Shown here in pieces: positions 24,861-33,463 of a stretch of DNA of 37,770 nt. The DNA is from Lysobacterales bacterium (lineage in GTDB: Bacteria > Pseudomonadota > Gammaproteobacteria > Xanthomonadales > SZUA-5), in NCBI GenBank assembly GCA_022844135.1, contig JALHMG010000048.1, positions 1 to 37,770 on the forward strand, written 5' to 3'. The number at the start of each line of letters is the position of its first letter. The stretch's first letter is position 1. Both the position numbers and the translations under genes were made by a program. The notes beneath the pieces are model-generated. The model was not told the DNA's origin, ran no database searches, and was given only the letters and a program-made list of their open reading frames with translations.

Positions 24861-26171
24861 ATGCGCTGGTTAACGAGTTGCTTCATTCCGGCGCGACGTC
24901 TGGCCCTGGCGTGCTTGCTCGCGACATCGGCGCCCGCCTGGGCCAGGAAATTCGATCGAATGGCCTGCCCAGACTCGATCAGATCGATTGCCACCTGCCA
25001 TGAAGCGCGCGATGCACAAGGCGCGTTCGTGCTCGTCGCGCTGCCGGCAGAGTGGAACGGCACATTGATCGTGCACGCGCATGGTGGACCGCGTCTGGCC
25101 GTGCCCAAGTCCGGCGACTCGATTGAAGACCTCGATCGTTACGCGGCGATGGTCAAGGCTGGTTATGCGTGGGTCGGCTCCACCTATCGCCGCGGCGGCT
25201 ACGGCGTGCGCATGGCGGCAGCCGATATCGAGCGCAGTCGCAAGCTGTTCTTGAAGCACTGGCCCAAGCCCAAGCGCGTGTTCTTGCACGGGCAGTCCTG
25301 GGGCGGAAACGTGGCGGCCAAACTGGCGGAGCTGTACGCCTTGGACAGCCGCGGCAAACCACGCTACGACGCAGTACTCACCACCAACGGCGTGTTGATG
25401 GGCGGCACGCGGGCATATGGTTTTCGTACCGATCTGCGCGCGATCTGGCAGCACTACTGTCGAAACCATCCGGCCCCGGACGAGAAGCAGTATCCGTTGT
25501 GGCAGGGGTTGCCGCGCGGCGTGAAGATGTCGCGTGAGGAATTGAACCGACGTATCGAAGATTGCACCGGACTGTCCACACCGATCACACGTAGCGCGCA
25601 GCAAACGCAGCGGCTGCGAGAAATCCTAGCCGTCAGCGGCGTCTCCGAGCAGCAGTTGGCAAGCCATTTGGCGTGGTCAACGTTCCACTTTCAAGACCTG
25701 GTGCAAAAGCGCCTCGATGGCCGCAACCCATTCGACAACCGCCACACGACGTACCGCGGATCGTCCGACGACCAGGCGTTGAATGCCGGCGTGCAACGCT
25801 TCGACGCGGATCCGGTGGCGCTGGCCAAGCTCGCGTACGACGCCGATCTGTCCGGCTTGATTGTGCTGCCCACGCTGAATGTGCACGCCTCTGGCGATCC
25901 GGTCGTGTCGCCGCGCGCACTCGATGCCTACGCGGCGACCATTGCCCAGGCCGGACGAGCGCAACTGTTGGCACAAATCGAGACCAACGAATCCGACCAC
26001 AGTCGGCTTGACGATGCGACCATTCTGTCCGCACTGGCCGCCCTGGAGCGCTGGATCGATAGCGGCAATCGGCCCGACGCAGCCGTCGTCGCAACACTCT
26101 GCCGCTCATTCAGCGACGCACTGAACGACTGCCAGTTTGCGGCGCCATTGCCCGCGGAAGATCGGGATTAG
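24861..26171 (+). CDS. exported alpha/beta hydrolase (serine esterase/peptidase type)
   Basis: The 436-residue product starts with a signal peptide (MRWLTSCFIPARRLALACLLATSAPAWA). It carries an alpha/beta-hydrolase nucleophile elbow HGQSWGGN with Ser146, an oxyanion-region VHAHGGP (71-77), an Asp in VHASGDPVVS and a His in ESDHSRL. These complete a Ser-Asp-His triad. Paired cysteines in the mature part (CPDSIRSIATC) look like a disulphide. Substrate unknown; tannase/feruloyl-esterase-like and peptidase roles are possible. ATG 24861 is chosen at the signal peptide; the frame is open back to 24654, but that part looks non-coding. It follows the TonB receptor gene, so a shared extracellular substrate is a fair inference. 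Confidence 0.8.
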   Translation: MRWLTSCFIPARRLALACLLATSAPAWARKFDRMACPDSIRSIATCHEARDAQGAFVLVALPAEWNGTLIVHAHGGPRLAVPKSGDSIEDLDRYAAMVKAGYAWVGSTYRRGGYGVRMAAADIERSRKLFLKHWPKPKRVFLHGQSWGGNVAAKLAELYALDSRGKPRYDAVLTTNGVLMGGTRAYGFRTDLRAIWQHYCRNHPAPDEKQYPLWQGLPRGVKMSREELNRRIEDCTGLSTPITRSAQQTQRLREILAVSGVSEQQLASHLAWSTFHFQDLVQKRLDGRNPFDNRHTTYRGSSDDQALNAGVQRFDADPVALAKLAYDADLSGLIVLPTLNVHASGDPVVSPRALDAYAATIAQAGRAQLLAQIETNESDHSRLDDATILSALAALERWIDSGNRPDAAVVATLCRSFSDALNDCQFAAPLPAEDRD

Positions 26172-26521
26172 AGATCGACACCGCAGCAAGCGCAAAGCGT
26201 CGCGCGTGGCGCGACCCTCACTGTGTGGCACAAGGGCGCTGGTTATCGACAGAGCGATTCCATGCTGTCGTAGGTCGCGCCGCGGCGCGACGCTTTGTCT
26301 GTCTCCGATGGCGCAATCGCCAGGCGATCAACGGAGCCAGGTAGCGTTCGAGTGGCCCCAGCGTGCTCGTCGTGCGCCCCAATTCTGCTGAACTAACAAG
26401 CCAATTCCAGGCCCAACCTAGTGTGCTCGCTCTACCACGCATCACGAAGATGCGCGCTCATTCCTACGGGTCGGCACCGCGTCGGCCCGGGTCGAGGCTG
26501 CAATACCAGCAGAGGGTTTTT
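26172..26521. other. 350-bp intergenic region with REP-like doublet
   Basis: No gene is supported here. The left part holds the REP-like doublet described separately. The right part leads to the phasin ribosome site and presumably its promoter, which I cannot define. An in-frame extension of the phasin back to 26363 looks non-coding. Confidence 0.6.
26199..26302. repeat. REP-like doublet (two inverted palindromic units)
   Basis: Two palindromic units face each other. The left unit (about 26199-26223) includes the hairpin gtcgcgc-gtg-gcgcgac. The right unit (about 26274-26302) is gtcgcgcc-gc-ggcgcgac preceded by GTAG and followed by gctttg. As inverted repeats they agree over ~25 bp with a spacer of about 50 bp. 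A GTAG head before a GC-rich palindrome is the usual form of REP elements in Stenotrophomonas/Xanthomonadales (SMAG type), which occur as inverted pairs between genes. They may stabilise transcripts or be RAYT substrates. No RAYT gene is in this window. Confidence 0.65.
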
Positions 26522-27193
26522 ATGAAGACGTCGAAGGGTTCCAAGGCCAAGGCGAAGGTTGCGCCGGAAGCCGACAAGAAATCGGTCAAGCACACGGCGA
26601 AAGCGATCATGGAGCAGGCCGAGCAGATTTGGCTCGCCGGCTTGGGCGCCTTCGCGAAGGCACAAGAGCAGAGCGGCAAGTTGTATGAAACGCTCGTCAA
26701 AGAGGGCACGGCTTTGGAACGCGCGACACGTAAACTGACGGGCGTCAAGCTCGATGAAATGCGCGGCATTGTCGAAAACACCGTGAGTCAGGTACGCGAG
26801 CGCGCCACCGACACCATCGATCGTCTGGAGCAGGTGTTCGAGAATCGCGTTTCGAAGGCACTGGGCACACTCGGCATTCCGGGTCGCGAAGAGATCGAGC
26901 AGTTGGCCAAGCGCGTCGATGAGTTGAGCCGCGCCGTGCGTTCGCTGGATGCCAGCACGCGCAAAGCGCCGGCCAAAGCCGCTGCGACGAAGCCGGCCGC
27001 CAAGGCGACAGAGAAGGCTGCTGCGAAGCCCGCTGCAAAGGCTGCCGAGGCGAAGCCGGCTGCCAAGCCAGTCGCCGCTAAGGCTGTTGAGGCCAAGCCC
27101 GCCAAGCCGGTCGCTGCGAAGAAGCCTGCGGTGAAGAAAGCCAAGCCCGCGCCGGTTGTTGAGCAAGCCGCTGCTCCGGTGGCAGCTGAGTAA
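26522..27193 (+). CDS. phasin (PHA granule-associated protein) with Lys/Ala-Pro-rich tail
   Basis: The 223-residue protein has a helical phasin core (residues ~20-145), with AKAIMEQAEQIWLAGLGAFAKAQEQSGKLYETLVKEG as the family hallmark, matching poly(hydroxyalkanoate) granule-associated proteins (TIGR01837-like). It is followed by a low-complexity tail of AAKPA/KPAAK repeats resembling histone H1 or the PhaM/PhaF C-terminal DNA-binding tail. It likely coats carbon-storage granules and, through the tail, tethers them to the nucleoid. ATG 26522 lies a few bases after AGAGGG. A stem-loop follows the gene. PHA synthase genes are not in the window. Confidence 0.85.
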   Translation: MKTSKGSKAKAKVAPEADKKSVKHTAKAIMEQAEQIWLAGLGAFAKAQEQSGKLYETLVKEGTALERATRKLTGVKLDEMRGIVENTVSQVRERATDTIDRLEQVFENRVSKALGTLGIPGREEIEQLAKRVDELSRAVRSLDASTRKAPAKAAATKPAAKATEKAAAKPAAKAAEAKPAAKPVAAKAVEAKPAKPVAAKKPAVKKAKPAPVVEQAAAPVAAE

Positions 27194-27209
27194 GTTCTAG
27201 AAGAATTGC

Positions 27210-27230
27210 GGGAGCGCCGCGTGCGCTCCC
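27210..27230 (+). terminator. 8-bp stem-loop after the phasin gene
   Basis: gggagcgc / gcgctccc (27210-27217, 27223-27230) forms a perfect hairpin with a 5-nt loop, 17 bp after the phasin stop. No T-tract follows, so it may be a weak or Rho-assisted terminator. The patatin gene ends on the opposite strand at 27421. Confidence 0.45.
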
Positions 27231-27420
27231 TGATCGGTGGCGCAAAGCTACCGATCGCGCCAGGGACGGCGCATCGTTTCTATGCCCGCCAGCCAAGCTC
27301 CTCCAAAACCGTTCGTCCTCCCCGACCGGTCGGCTGGCGGGCACCTCCTTTACGGCTGACCGGGCCGGCGCCCCACCTCGCATCCGCGGCGTCAGGATGC
27401 GCGGCATCAGGAAACCCACA

Positions 27421-28683
27421 CTACATTCGAGTGCGACCCGCGCCGCGCCGTTGCTCACGCTCCAATACCCGATCGAGCTCGTTCAGTGAGCGATTCAGGC
27501 GCGAAAGCACCGACGTCGCCGGCGGTTTTGTGCCGGACAGGCCGTCCCAGATGGTGCGCCCCAAATCATCGAGCACTTCGCTGCGCAGCCTCAATCCGTG
27601 GCGCTTCAGGACGGCTCCGAAAGCCTCGCGCTGGCGGCGAATGTCGGCGAGCGTATTGCTGTAGGCGTGCTCGCATAACTGTCGACGCGAGCCGAACGAG
27701 AACACGTTGGTGAAAAACATTTCCGCGTCGTCGGCGTCAGGTTCGAAACGCACCAGATCGGATTGATCGTAACTCTTGTCGTACTTGCCGAACCCCACGC
27801 GCATTCGCGAATACAGCATGGCGCGAATGGTTTGGCTCAGCACACGCGGCAGCCCGCCATGGACCAGGCTCTCCGGCGTCTTTTCGCCCTTCTCCTGCAA
27901 CTTGGATGCGTCGAACGGAACCAGCGGATTCAGCGCCAGCAACAAATCGATATCCTCATCGAGCGCTACCGAGGCATGCAGGGTGCGTTGCAATGCGCCA
28001 TCCACATAAAACCGCCCGTCGATTTCCACCGGTGGATAGAAGCCGGGTAGCGCGGAGCTGGCCTGGACCGCGCGGCTGATCGGCACGCGATTGGCGTCTG
28101 CGGCACCAAATCGCACCGTGTGGCCGCTATCGAGATCGACCGCGATCACATACAACGGCCGGTCGAGCTTGCGAAAATCGTTACTACGACCGTGGCCGGT
28201 GAATATGCCGCGCAAATAGCGCTCGATGCCTTCGTTGTCGAAAATGCCAGTCGGCAGCGCCTCGCCGATACGCCCCAGGCCCTCGCCCCAGCGATGCTCG
28301 CCGGGCCTGAACAGCGAGTCGAGCAACCAGTCGCCGAGGATGCCGGGCACAGAGCCTAAGCGTTTGGCGAATTCGAAAAACGCCGGGCGCAAGAACAACT
28401 CCGGACGAAACGCGTTCTCTGCAGTTTCGTTGGTCACGAACATGCGACACATTTCGGCCGTGTCGATGCGATTGGCGAGGCCAGCGGCGAGAAATGCCCC
28501 GGAACTCACGCCCACGTAAACATCCAGGCGCGTCAAGTCCAGGCCTTCGATCGCCTCGTCGAGCGCGCGCAGAGCGCCCATCTCGTAGATGCCGCCAATG
28601 GGTCCGCCGCCAGCGATCGCTAAACCGATGCGATGCGGGTGGCGCAGCGAGCGCGGGCGACGAGCTTCTTGCAAATGCAGCAT
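27421..28683 (-). CDS. patatin-like phospholipase
   Basis: The 420-residue protein has the patatin fold motifs: the glycine-rich oxyanion loop GGGPIGG (25-31), nucleophile elbow GVSSG with Ser60 (58-62), and the catalytic-dyad Asp228 in VDGA (DGG/A box). No signal peptide or membrane segment is seen, so it acts in the cytoplasm or at the membrane face on acyl esters. Residues beyond ~290 are helical and family-specific. It converges on the phasin gene. A link to PHA granules is possible but unproven, since patatins hydrolyse many lipids. Confidence 0.88.
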   Translation of the reverse strand: MLHLQEARRPRSLRHPHRIGLAIAGGGPIGGIYEMGALRALDEAIEGLDLTRLDVYVGVSSGAFLAAGLANRIDTAEMCRMFVTNETAENAFRPELFLRPAFFEFAKRLGSVPGILGDWLLDSLFRPGEHRWGEGLGRIGEALPTGIFDNEGIERYLRGIFTGHGRSNDFRKLDRPLYVIAVDLDSGHTVRFGAADANRVPISRAVQASSALPGFYPPVEIDGRFYVDGALQRTLHASVALDEDIDLLLALNPLVPFDASKLQEKGEKTPESLVHGGLPRVLSQTIRAMLYSRMRVGFGKYDKSYDQSDLVRFEPDADDAEMFFTNVFSFGSRRQLCEHAYSNTLADIRRQREAFGAVLKRHGLRLRSEVLDDLGRTIWDGLSGTKPPATSVLSRLNRSLNELDRVLEREQRRGAGRTRM

Positions 28684-28933
28684 CGAACTCTACTTCCGGT
28701 CAAAGACGGCGGCGGAGTCTACGGCGCCCGGAGCCAAGTTTTGGCTCGATCTTCGGTTCTTTACGATGCGAGCTCAGCCACGCCGCGTCCTGACGTGCGG
28801 ACGCTTTCGCCAGCCGCAGCGAGGCACGTTCTTTCCTTTCATTGGGTCCTGCTGTCGATTGGGCGGGCAAAAGGCGTCAACCGCACCACAACGGCGATTG
28901 CCGCAGCGCGAAACGCCGCGTAGAATAGCCGTC

Positions 28934-28943
28934 TAGACGTCTA
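28934..28943. promoter_or_regulatory. 10-bp palindrome upstream of the CysB-like gene
   Basis: tagacgtcta (28934-28943) is a perfect palindrome 11 bp before the ATG of the LysR-type gene, next to the AT-rich ataagaata. LysR-family proteins of the CysB type often autoregulate through sites overlapping their own start. The proposal that this is such an operator is inference from position and symmetry only. Confidence 0.3.
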
Positions 28944-28954
28944 TAAGAATACTC

Positions 28955-29944
28955 ATGACACTGACCCAACTCCGTTATCTCGTCGCCGTGGTCGATGCCG
29001 GCAACAACATTACGCAGGCAGCGATCAAGGTGCATGCGACGCAGCCGGGACTGAGCAAGCAGCTCAAGCAGCTGGAGCAGTGGTTGGGCTTTGAGCTGTT
29101 CGCTCGGCGCGGCAAGGCACTCGATGGCCTGACCGAGCCCGGCGCTCGTGTGGTCGAGCAGGCCCGCGCGCTGCTGGAACGCGCAGATGCGATTCGTGGC
29201 ATCAAAGCGAGTTTTTCGGTCGATCAGGGCGGCGCCCTGCGTATTGCCACCACGCACACCCAGGCGCGCTACGTGTTGCCCAAGGCGATTGTTGCGCTGA
29301 AGCGTTCGTGGCCGCTGCTGGATGTGCAACTGACGCCGCTCGACGACGATGTGGCGATCGGCGCGCTGCAAAGTGGGGCGGCCGATGTCGCCGTGGTTTC
29401 GGCGCCGCACGCGCCTGCGGACTTGTTGGCGTTGCCGTTGTACCGCTGGGGCCGCCATGCATTGCTGCCGGCGGGTCATGCGCTCGCCAAGGTTCCGTTG
29501 ACGCTGGCCGAACTGGCGCGCTTTCCGCAAGTCAGTTACGCATCGGCGCTGAGCCCAACCGGCTCGCTGCGAGTCGCTATGGAGAACGCCGGTTTGCAAC
29601 TCGTTGTTGGAATGGCAGCCAGCGACGGCGACTTGATCAAGACCTATGTACGGGCAGGCTTGGGCGTTGGAATCATCGCGCCGATGGCGCTGACCAGCGA
29701 TGATGCCGATCTGACCGCGCGCTCACTGGGTGGCGTGCTGCCGATGATGACCACATGGCTGGTTCTGCGCCCGCAGCAAACGCTGACCCGCGCGCTCGCC
29801 GCACTGCTCGAACACCTGGCGCCGCATGTCGATCCATGGGCGGTTAAGCAACGCCTGTTGGGCGATGCGCACGTCGACGTCCTGAAGGGTGAGGTGCCGG
29901 AATGGAACCGCGCGCCCGCCATTAAGATCGCAAAGGCGGCGTAA
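28955..29944 (+). CDS. cysB: LysR-type regulator, CysB/Cbl subfamily
   Basis: The 329-residue protein has an N-terminal winged helix (MTLTQLRYLVAVVDAGNN, with TQPGLSKQLKQLE as recognition region). Its CysB-type effector domain begins with the subfamily signature TTHTQARYVLPKA. Length matches CysB (324 in E. coli), longer than ordinary LysR proteins. CysB activates sulphate assimilation genes with O- or N-acetylserine as inducer. No cys genes are adjacent, so CysB versus Cbl cannot be settled. It is divergent from the patatin gene. Confidence 0.8.
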   Translation: MTLTQLRYLVAVVDAGNNITQAAIKVHATQPGLSKQLKQLEQWLGFELFARRGKALDGLTEPGARVVEQARALLERADAIRGIKASFSVDQGGALRIATTHTQARYVLPKAIVALKRSWPLLDVQLTPLDDDVAIGALQSGAADVAVVSAPHAPADLLALPLYRWGRHALLPAGHALAKVPLTLAELARFPQVSYASALSPTGSLRVAMENAGLQLVVGMAASDGDLIKTYVRAGLGVGIIAPMALTSDDADLTARSLGGVLPMMTTWLVLRPQQTLTRALAALLEHLAPHVDPWAVKQRLLGDAHVDVLKGEVPEWNRAPAIKIAKAA

Positions 29945-30161
29945 CGGTTACACTCTCAGCCAAGCTTCGCCTCTGACCGGGCATCGTGGGCTTCGCTCGA
30001 CGACAACCGGCGTATCCCCACCGCCGCAGCCGCGCCCTTCGGGCCCGGTCGCTCCTTTGATTCAAGGGCGCTCAAGAGCGAAACCCGCAGAAAAATCGAT
30101 GCAATTGACAAGATCACGCCCTTTCCCGGACCCTAGATTGGTCCAAACCTGAGCATTCGCC

Positions 30162-31214
30162 ATGACCGATACCGTACCGCCGATGGACACGGGCGCCAAA
30201 GTCTCTGTACCACCGCTGCGCTCCTGGCGTTCCTGGCGCTGGCGATTGGGCGCGGGCGTGCTGGGCTTTCTCGTATTGCTCGTTGCCGGGCTCATGTTCT
30301 GGTGGTCCTCCGAGCCGGATGCGTTCAAAGTACAGGCGAATGCCGACGCCTATGCCAAGGCGCGCGGCGAGCGCATGGTTCCGGGTTATGTGAGCGTTGC
30401 CACTGCCGTCAGAATCGGCAAAACGCTGCTCGACAAGCGCGGTGGTTACTTGTCCAACGATCTGCTGCCGCCCGGCGTGCTGATGGACAACATTCCGGAA
30501 TGGGAATTTGGCGTGTTGCAGCAACTGCGCGATTTCTCGCTCGCGTTGCGCAACGATTTCTCGCGTTCGCAAAGCCAGTCGCAGGACGATGTCGATCTGA
30601 GAGAAGCGCAGCCGTTGTTCGCATTCTCGAACGACCGCTGGATACTGCCCTCCACAGAAAGCCAATATCGCAAAGCGCTCGGCCACCTCGATGGGTATCT
30701 GGCCAGGCTCTCCGATAGCGACGAATACAACGCGCAGTTTTATGCGCGCGCCGACAATCTGGTGGCGTGGTTGACGCTGGTCGAAAAGCAAATCGGCTCG
30801 CTTTCGCAGCGTTTGTCGGCGAGTGTCGGACAAGTGCGCATCAACACCGATCTGGCGAACGAAGAAGCCGCCACGCAATCGACGCCAGCGCCGGCCATCG
30901 TGGTCACGCGCACGCCCTGGCTCGAAATCGACAACGTGTTCTACGAAGCGCGTGGTACCAGTTGGGCGCTGCTGCATCTGCTCAAAGCCGTCGAGCGCGA
31001 CTTTCGCCCGGTGCTTGAAGACAAGAACGCCGTGATCAGCGTCAAGCAGATTATTCGCGAACTGGAAGAGGCCCAGGCGCCGGTCATGAGCCCGATGATC
31101 TTGAACGGCGGCGGCTACGGATTCTTCGCCAACCATAGCCTGGTGATGGCCAATTACTTGTCGCGCGCGAACGCTGCGATCATCGATTTGCGCAAGCTGC
31201 TGGAACGCGGGTGA
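30162..31214 (+). CDS. DUF2333 family inner-membrane protein
   Basis: The 350-residue protein has a short cytoplasmic N-terminus, one TM segment ([20 protein letters not shown], ~29-48) and a large periplasmic domain. The DUF2333 (PF10095) signatures are clear: [31 protein letters not shown] and SRSQSQ. The family is widespread in gammaproteobacteria and uncharacterised. No catalytic residues can be named. It lies just before hisF on the same strand with a 106-bp gap, probably its own unit. Confidence 0.85.
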   Translation: MTDTVPPMDTGAKVSVPPLRSWRSWRWRLGAGVLGFLVLLVAGLMFWWSSEPDAFKVQANADAYAKARGERMVPGYVSVATAVRIGKTLLDKRGGYLSNDLLPPGVLMDNIPEWEFGVLQQLRDFSLALRNDFSRSQSQSQDDVDLREAQPLFAFSNDRWILPSTESQYRKALGHLDGYLARLSDSDEYNAQFYARADNLVAWLTLVEKQIGSLSQRLSASVGQVRINTDLANEEAATQSTPAPAIVVTRTPWLEIDNVFYEARGTSWALLHLLKAVERDFRPVLEDKNAVISVKQIIRELEEAQAPVMSPMILNGGGYGFFANHSLVMANYLSRANAAIIDLRKLLERG

Positions 31215-31287
31215 GCCGCCGCGTTTGCGACTCATGGCGCTCGGCTGCGAAGCCTTCGGGGTGCGACCGACATCCGGACGCCCAAAT

Positions 31288-31316
31288 CAAGAACCAAGAA
31301 CCGTCAACCAAGAACC
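31288..31316 (+). repeat. three copies of caagaacc in the hisF leader
   Basis: caagaacc occurs at 31288-31295, 31295-31302 and 31309-31316, immediately before the hisF ATG at 31321. It could be a slippage repeat or part of the leader mRNA. No attenuator structure or His-rich leader peptide is visible. Confidence 0.5.
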
Positions 31317-31320
31317 AGCT

Positions 31321-32112
31321 ATGACCCGCCTTGCTCGCCGCCTCATTCCCTGTCTCGACGTACGCGACGGCAAAGTCGTCAAAGGCGTGCGCTTCAGGGA
31401 CCACGTCGTGATGGGCGACATCCTCGATCTGGCGCTCCGATATCGCGACTCAGGCGCGGACGAGCTGGTGTTCTACGACATCACGGCCAGCCCGGAAGGC
31501 CGCAGCGTCGATCGCGATTGGGTCGAGCGCGTGGCGCGAGCGATCAACATCCCGTTTTGTGTCGCAGGCGGCATTCGCAGCGTCGCCGAGGCGCGCGCGG
31601 TGCTGTTCGCGGGCGCCGACAAAATCAGCGTGAACTCGCCGGCGCTGGAACGCCCGGCGCTGATCCAGGAATTGTCGGACGAGTTCGGCGCGCAGTGCGT
31701 GGTCGTCGGCATCGACAGCAAACTCATCGACGGCGACTGGCGCGTCAATCAGTTCACCGGCGATCCGGGCAAGACGCAGCAACTGCAGACGCGCACGTTG
31801 GACTGGGTGCAGCAGGCGCAGGCCTTGGGCGCTGGCGAGATCGTGCTCAACTGCATGAATGTCGATGGCGTGCGCCAAGGTTATGACATCGAGCAACTCA
31901 AGGCGGTGCGCGCCATTTGTGCCGTTCCGCTGATCGCCTCCGGCGGCGCTGGCGCGCCGGCGCATTTCGACGCCGTGTTTCGCCACGCCGATGTCGATGG
32001 CGCATTGGCGGCCAGTGTGTTCCATTCGGGAGCGATCGAAATTCCGGCGCTGAAGTCGTATCTGATCGAGCGTGGCCATGCGATACGTCCGCCGGAGATG
32101 GCCGATGCTTGA
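31321..32112 (+). CDS. hisF: imidazole glycerol phosphate synthase cyclase subunit HisF
   Basis: The 263-residue (beta/alpha)8-barrel matches His[20 protein letters not shown] at the start with catalytic Asp13 (Asp11 of T. maritima HisF), VVVGIDSK with the second catalytic Asp, and phosphate-binding loops including PLIASGGAG. It uses ammonia from HisH to form imidazole glycerol phosphate and AICAR from PRFAR. ATG 31321 gives the standard [13 protein letters not shown] start; the frame upstream is non-coding. It overlaps hisIE by 8 bp. hisH and hisA, usually immediately upstream, are absent from the window, so the pathway is split. Confidence 0.96.
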   Translation: MTRLARRLIPCLDVRDGKVVKGVRFRDHVVMGDILDLALRYRDSGADELVFYDITASPEGRSVDRDWVERVARAINIPFCVAGGIRSVAEARAVLFAGADKISVNSPALERPALIQELSDEFGAQCVVVGIDSKLIDGDWRVNQFTGDPGKTQQLQTRTLDWVQQAQALGAGEIVLNCMNVDGVRQGYDIEQLKAVRAICAVPLIASGGAGAPAHFDAVFRHADVDGALAASVFHSGAIEIPALKSYLIERGHAIRPPEMADA

Positions 32113-32707
32113 ATTGTCGCAAGTCGATTTCAGCAAAGGTCTGGTACCTGCCGTCGTGCAGGACGCCGACACCGCACAGGTGCTGATGCTCGGGTACATG
32201 AACGCCGAGGCGCTGGCGGCCACGCTCGATAGCAAGCACGTCACGTTCTACTCGCGCAGCAAGCAGCGGCTCTGGACCAAGGGCGAGTCGAGTGGCCATA
32301 TGCTCGAACTCATCGACGCTTTCGTCGATTGCGATGGCGACACGATCCTGATTCACGCTCGCCCGAAAGGGCCGACCTGCCACACCGGTACGACCACATG
32401 TTTCGGCGAATTTCCGGGTCCGCCCGCAACCTTCCTGGGCGAGCTGATGCGCATCGTCGCCGCGCGCCATCGCGAGAAGCCGGAAGGCTCTTACACCACC
32501 AGGCTGTTCGCGCGCGGGGTCTTCAAGATCGCGCAGAAGGTGGGCGAGGAGGGCGTCGAAACCGCATTGGCGGGCGTAGCGCAGTCGGACGAAGAACTGC
32601 TCGGCGAATCGGCGGATTTGATCTTCCATCTGCTGGTGCTATTGCAGGCGCGCGGTTTGTCCCTGGATGATCTCGCTCGGGTTCTTCGAGGGCGCCATCG
32701 GCCATGA
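32105..32707 (+). CDS. hisI: bifunctional phosphoribosyl-AMP cyclohydrolase / phosphoribosyl-ATP pyrophosphatase HisIE
   Basis: The 200-residue protein fuses HisI (residues ~1-110) and HisE (~115-200). The HisI part has [27 protein letters not shown] and [21 protein letters not shown], whose Asp and Cys residues bind Mg2+ and Zn2+. The HisE part has [12 protein letters not shown] and a nucleotide-pyrophosphatase-like helical core. It performs steps 2 and 3 of histidine synthesis. ATG 32105 overlaps the hisF end. Its stop overlaps the start of the following lipoprotein gene (ATGA, 32704-32707), so that gene is translationally coupled to the his genes. Confidence 0.95.
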   Translation: MLELSQVDFSKGLVPAVVQDADTAQVLMLGYMNAEALAATLDSKHVTFYSRSKQRLWTKGESSGHMLELIDAFVDCDGDTILIHARPKGPTCHTGTTTCFGEFPGPPATFLGELMRIVAARHREKPEGSYTTRLFARGVFKIAQKVGEEGVETALAGVAQSDEELLGESADLIFHLLVLLQARGLSLDDLARVLRGRHRP

Positions 32708-33414
32708 CGAAGCAGGTACAAAAACTGCTGCGACGAACCGTTTCTATCGCCATGCTGGCAGTGTTATTGAGCGCCTGCGCAGTGACGCGCAACGAACGCG
32801 CGAGCGGAGTGGCAAAAGACGCGCAGCTCGGGCGCGGCGCTGAGGTCGTGATATTGCCGCCGGATGTGGAGTTGTCGTCGCTGTTGGCGTCCGGGTTACA
32901 AGAAGTGCGCGCCGATTGGACGCAAGCGGCCACCGGCCATGTCCGCACGGCGCTGCTCGATGCGCTCAAGGCGCGAGGCGCAACGGCGCGAATCGTCGAA
33001 GATTTTTCGGCGCTGGACGATCCCGATCGTGCGCAGCAACTCAAACTTTTGCACGAGGTGGTTGGTTACAGCGTCATGATGCACGGGCTTGGGAACGGCA
33101 AGCTGGCGCACAAAGATAGTTTTGATTGGACGCTGGGCGAAGGCGCGCGGGCGCTCGATCCGAAAGCGCGCTATGGGCTCTTTGTCTTCATTCGCGATTC
33201 GTATGCCACGGAAGGCCGCAAAGCGATGCTCGCGCTGGCCATCGTCGGCGTTGGCGTCTCGATGGGCCAGCAAATCGGGTTCGCCTCTCTGGTCGATCTC
33301 GACACCGGTGCGATCGTCTGGTTCAATGTTCTCGCTTCGGCGCGCGGCGATCTGCGCGAACTCGATAAAGCCCGCGCATCGATCGAAAACTTGCTGACTG
33401 GAGCGCCGCTATAG
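32704..33414 (+). CDS. lipoprotein of unknown function, coupled to hisIE
   Basis: The 236-residue product has a signal peptide with a good lipobox (LLSAC at residues 21-25), so it is a lipoprotein. The mature part is soluble with a hydrophobic stretch near 185-200 (MLALAIVGVGVSMGQQIG). I do not recognise a family; the pattern resembles small lipoproteins associated with cell-envelope maintenance. It starts at the ATGA overlapping the hisIE stop and is followed 49 bp later by an M48 protease gene, which may act in the same compartment. Confidence 0.7.
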   Translation: MTKQVQKLLRRTVSIAMLAVLLSACAVTRNERASGVAKDAQLGRGAEVVILPPDVELSSLLASGLQEVRADWTQAATGHVRTALLDALKARGATARIVEDFSALDDPDRAQQLKLLHEVVGYSVMMHGLGNGKLAHKDSFDWTLGEGARALDPKARYGLFVFIRDSYATEGRKAMLALAIVGVGVSMGQQIGFASLVDLDTGAIVWFNVLASARGDLRELDKARASIENLLTGAPL

Positions 33415-33463
33415 GGGCGTGATTCATCGCGCCCGCGCAGGTCGCTGGCGCATTCGGGCGCAA

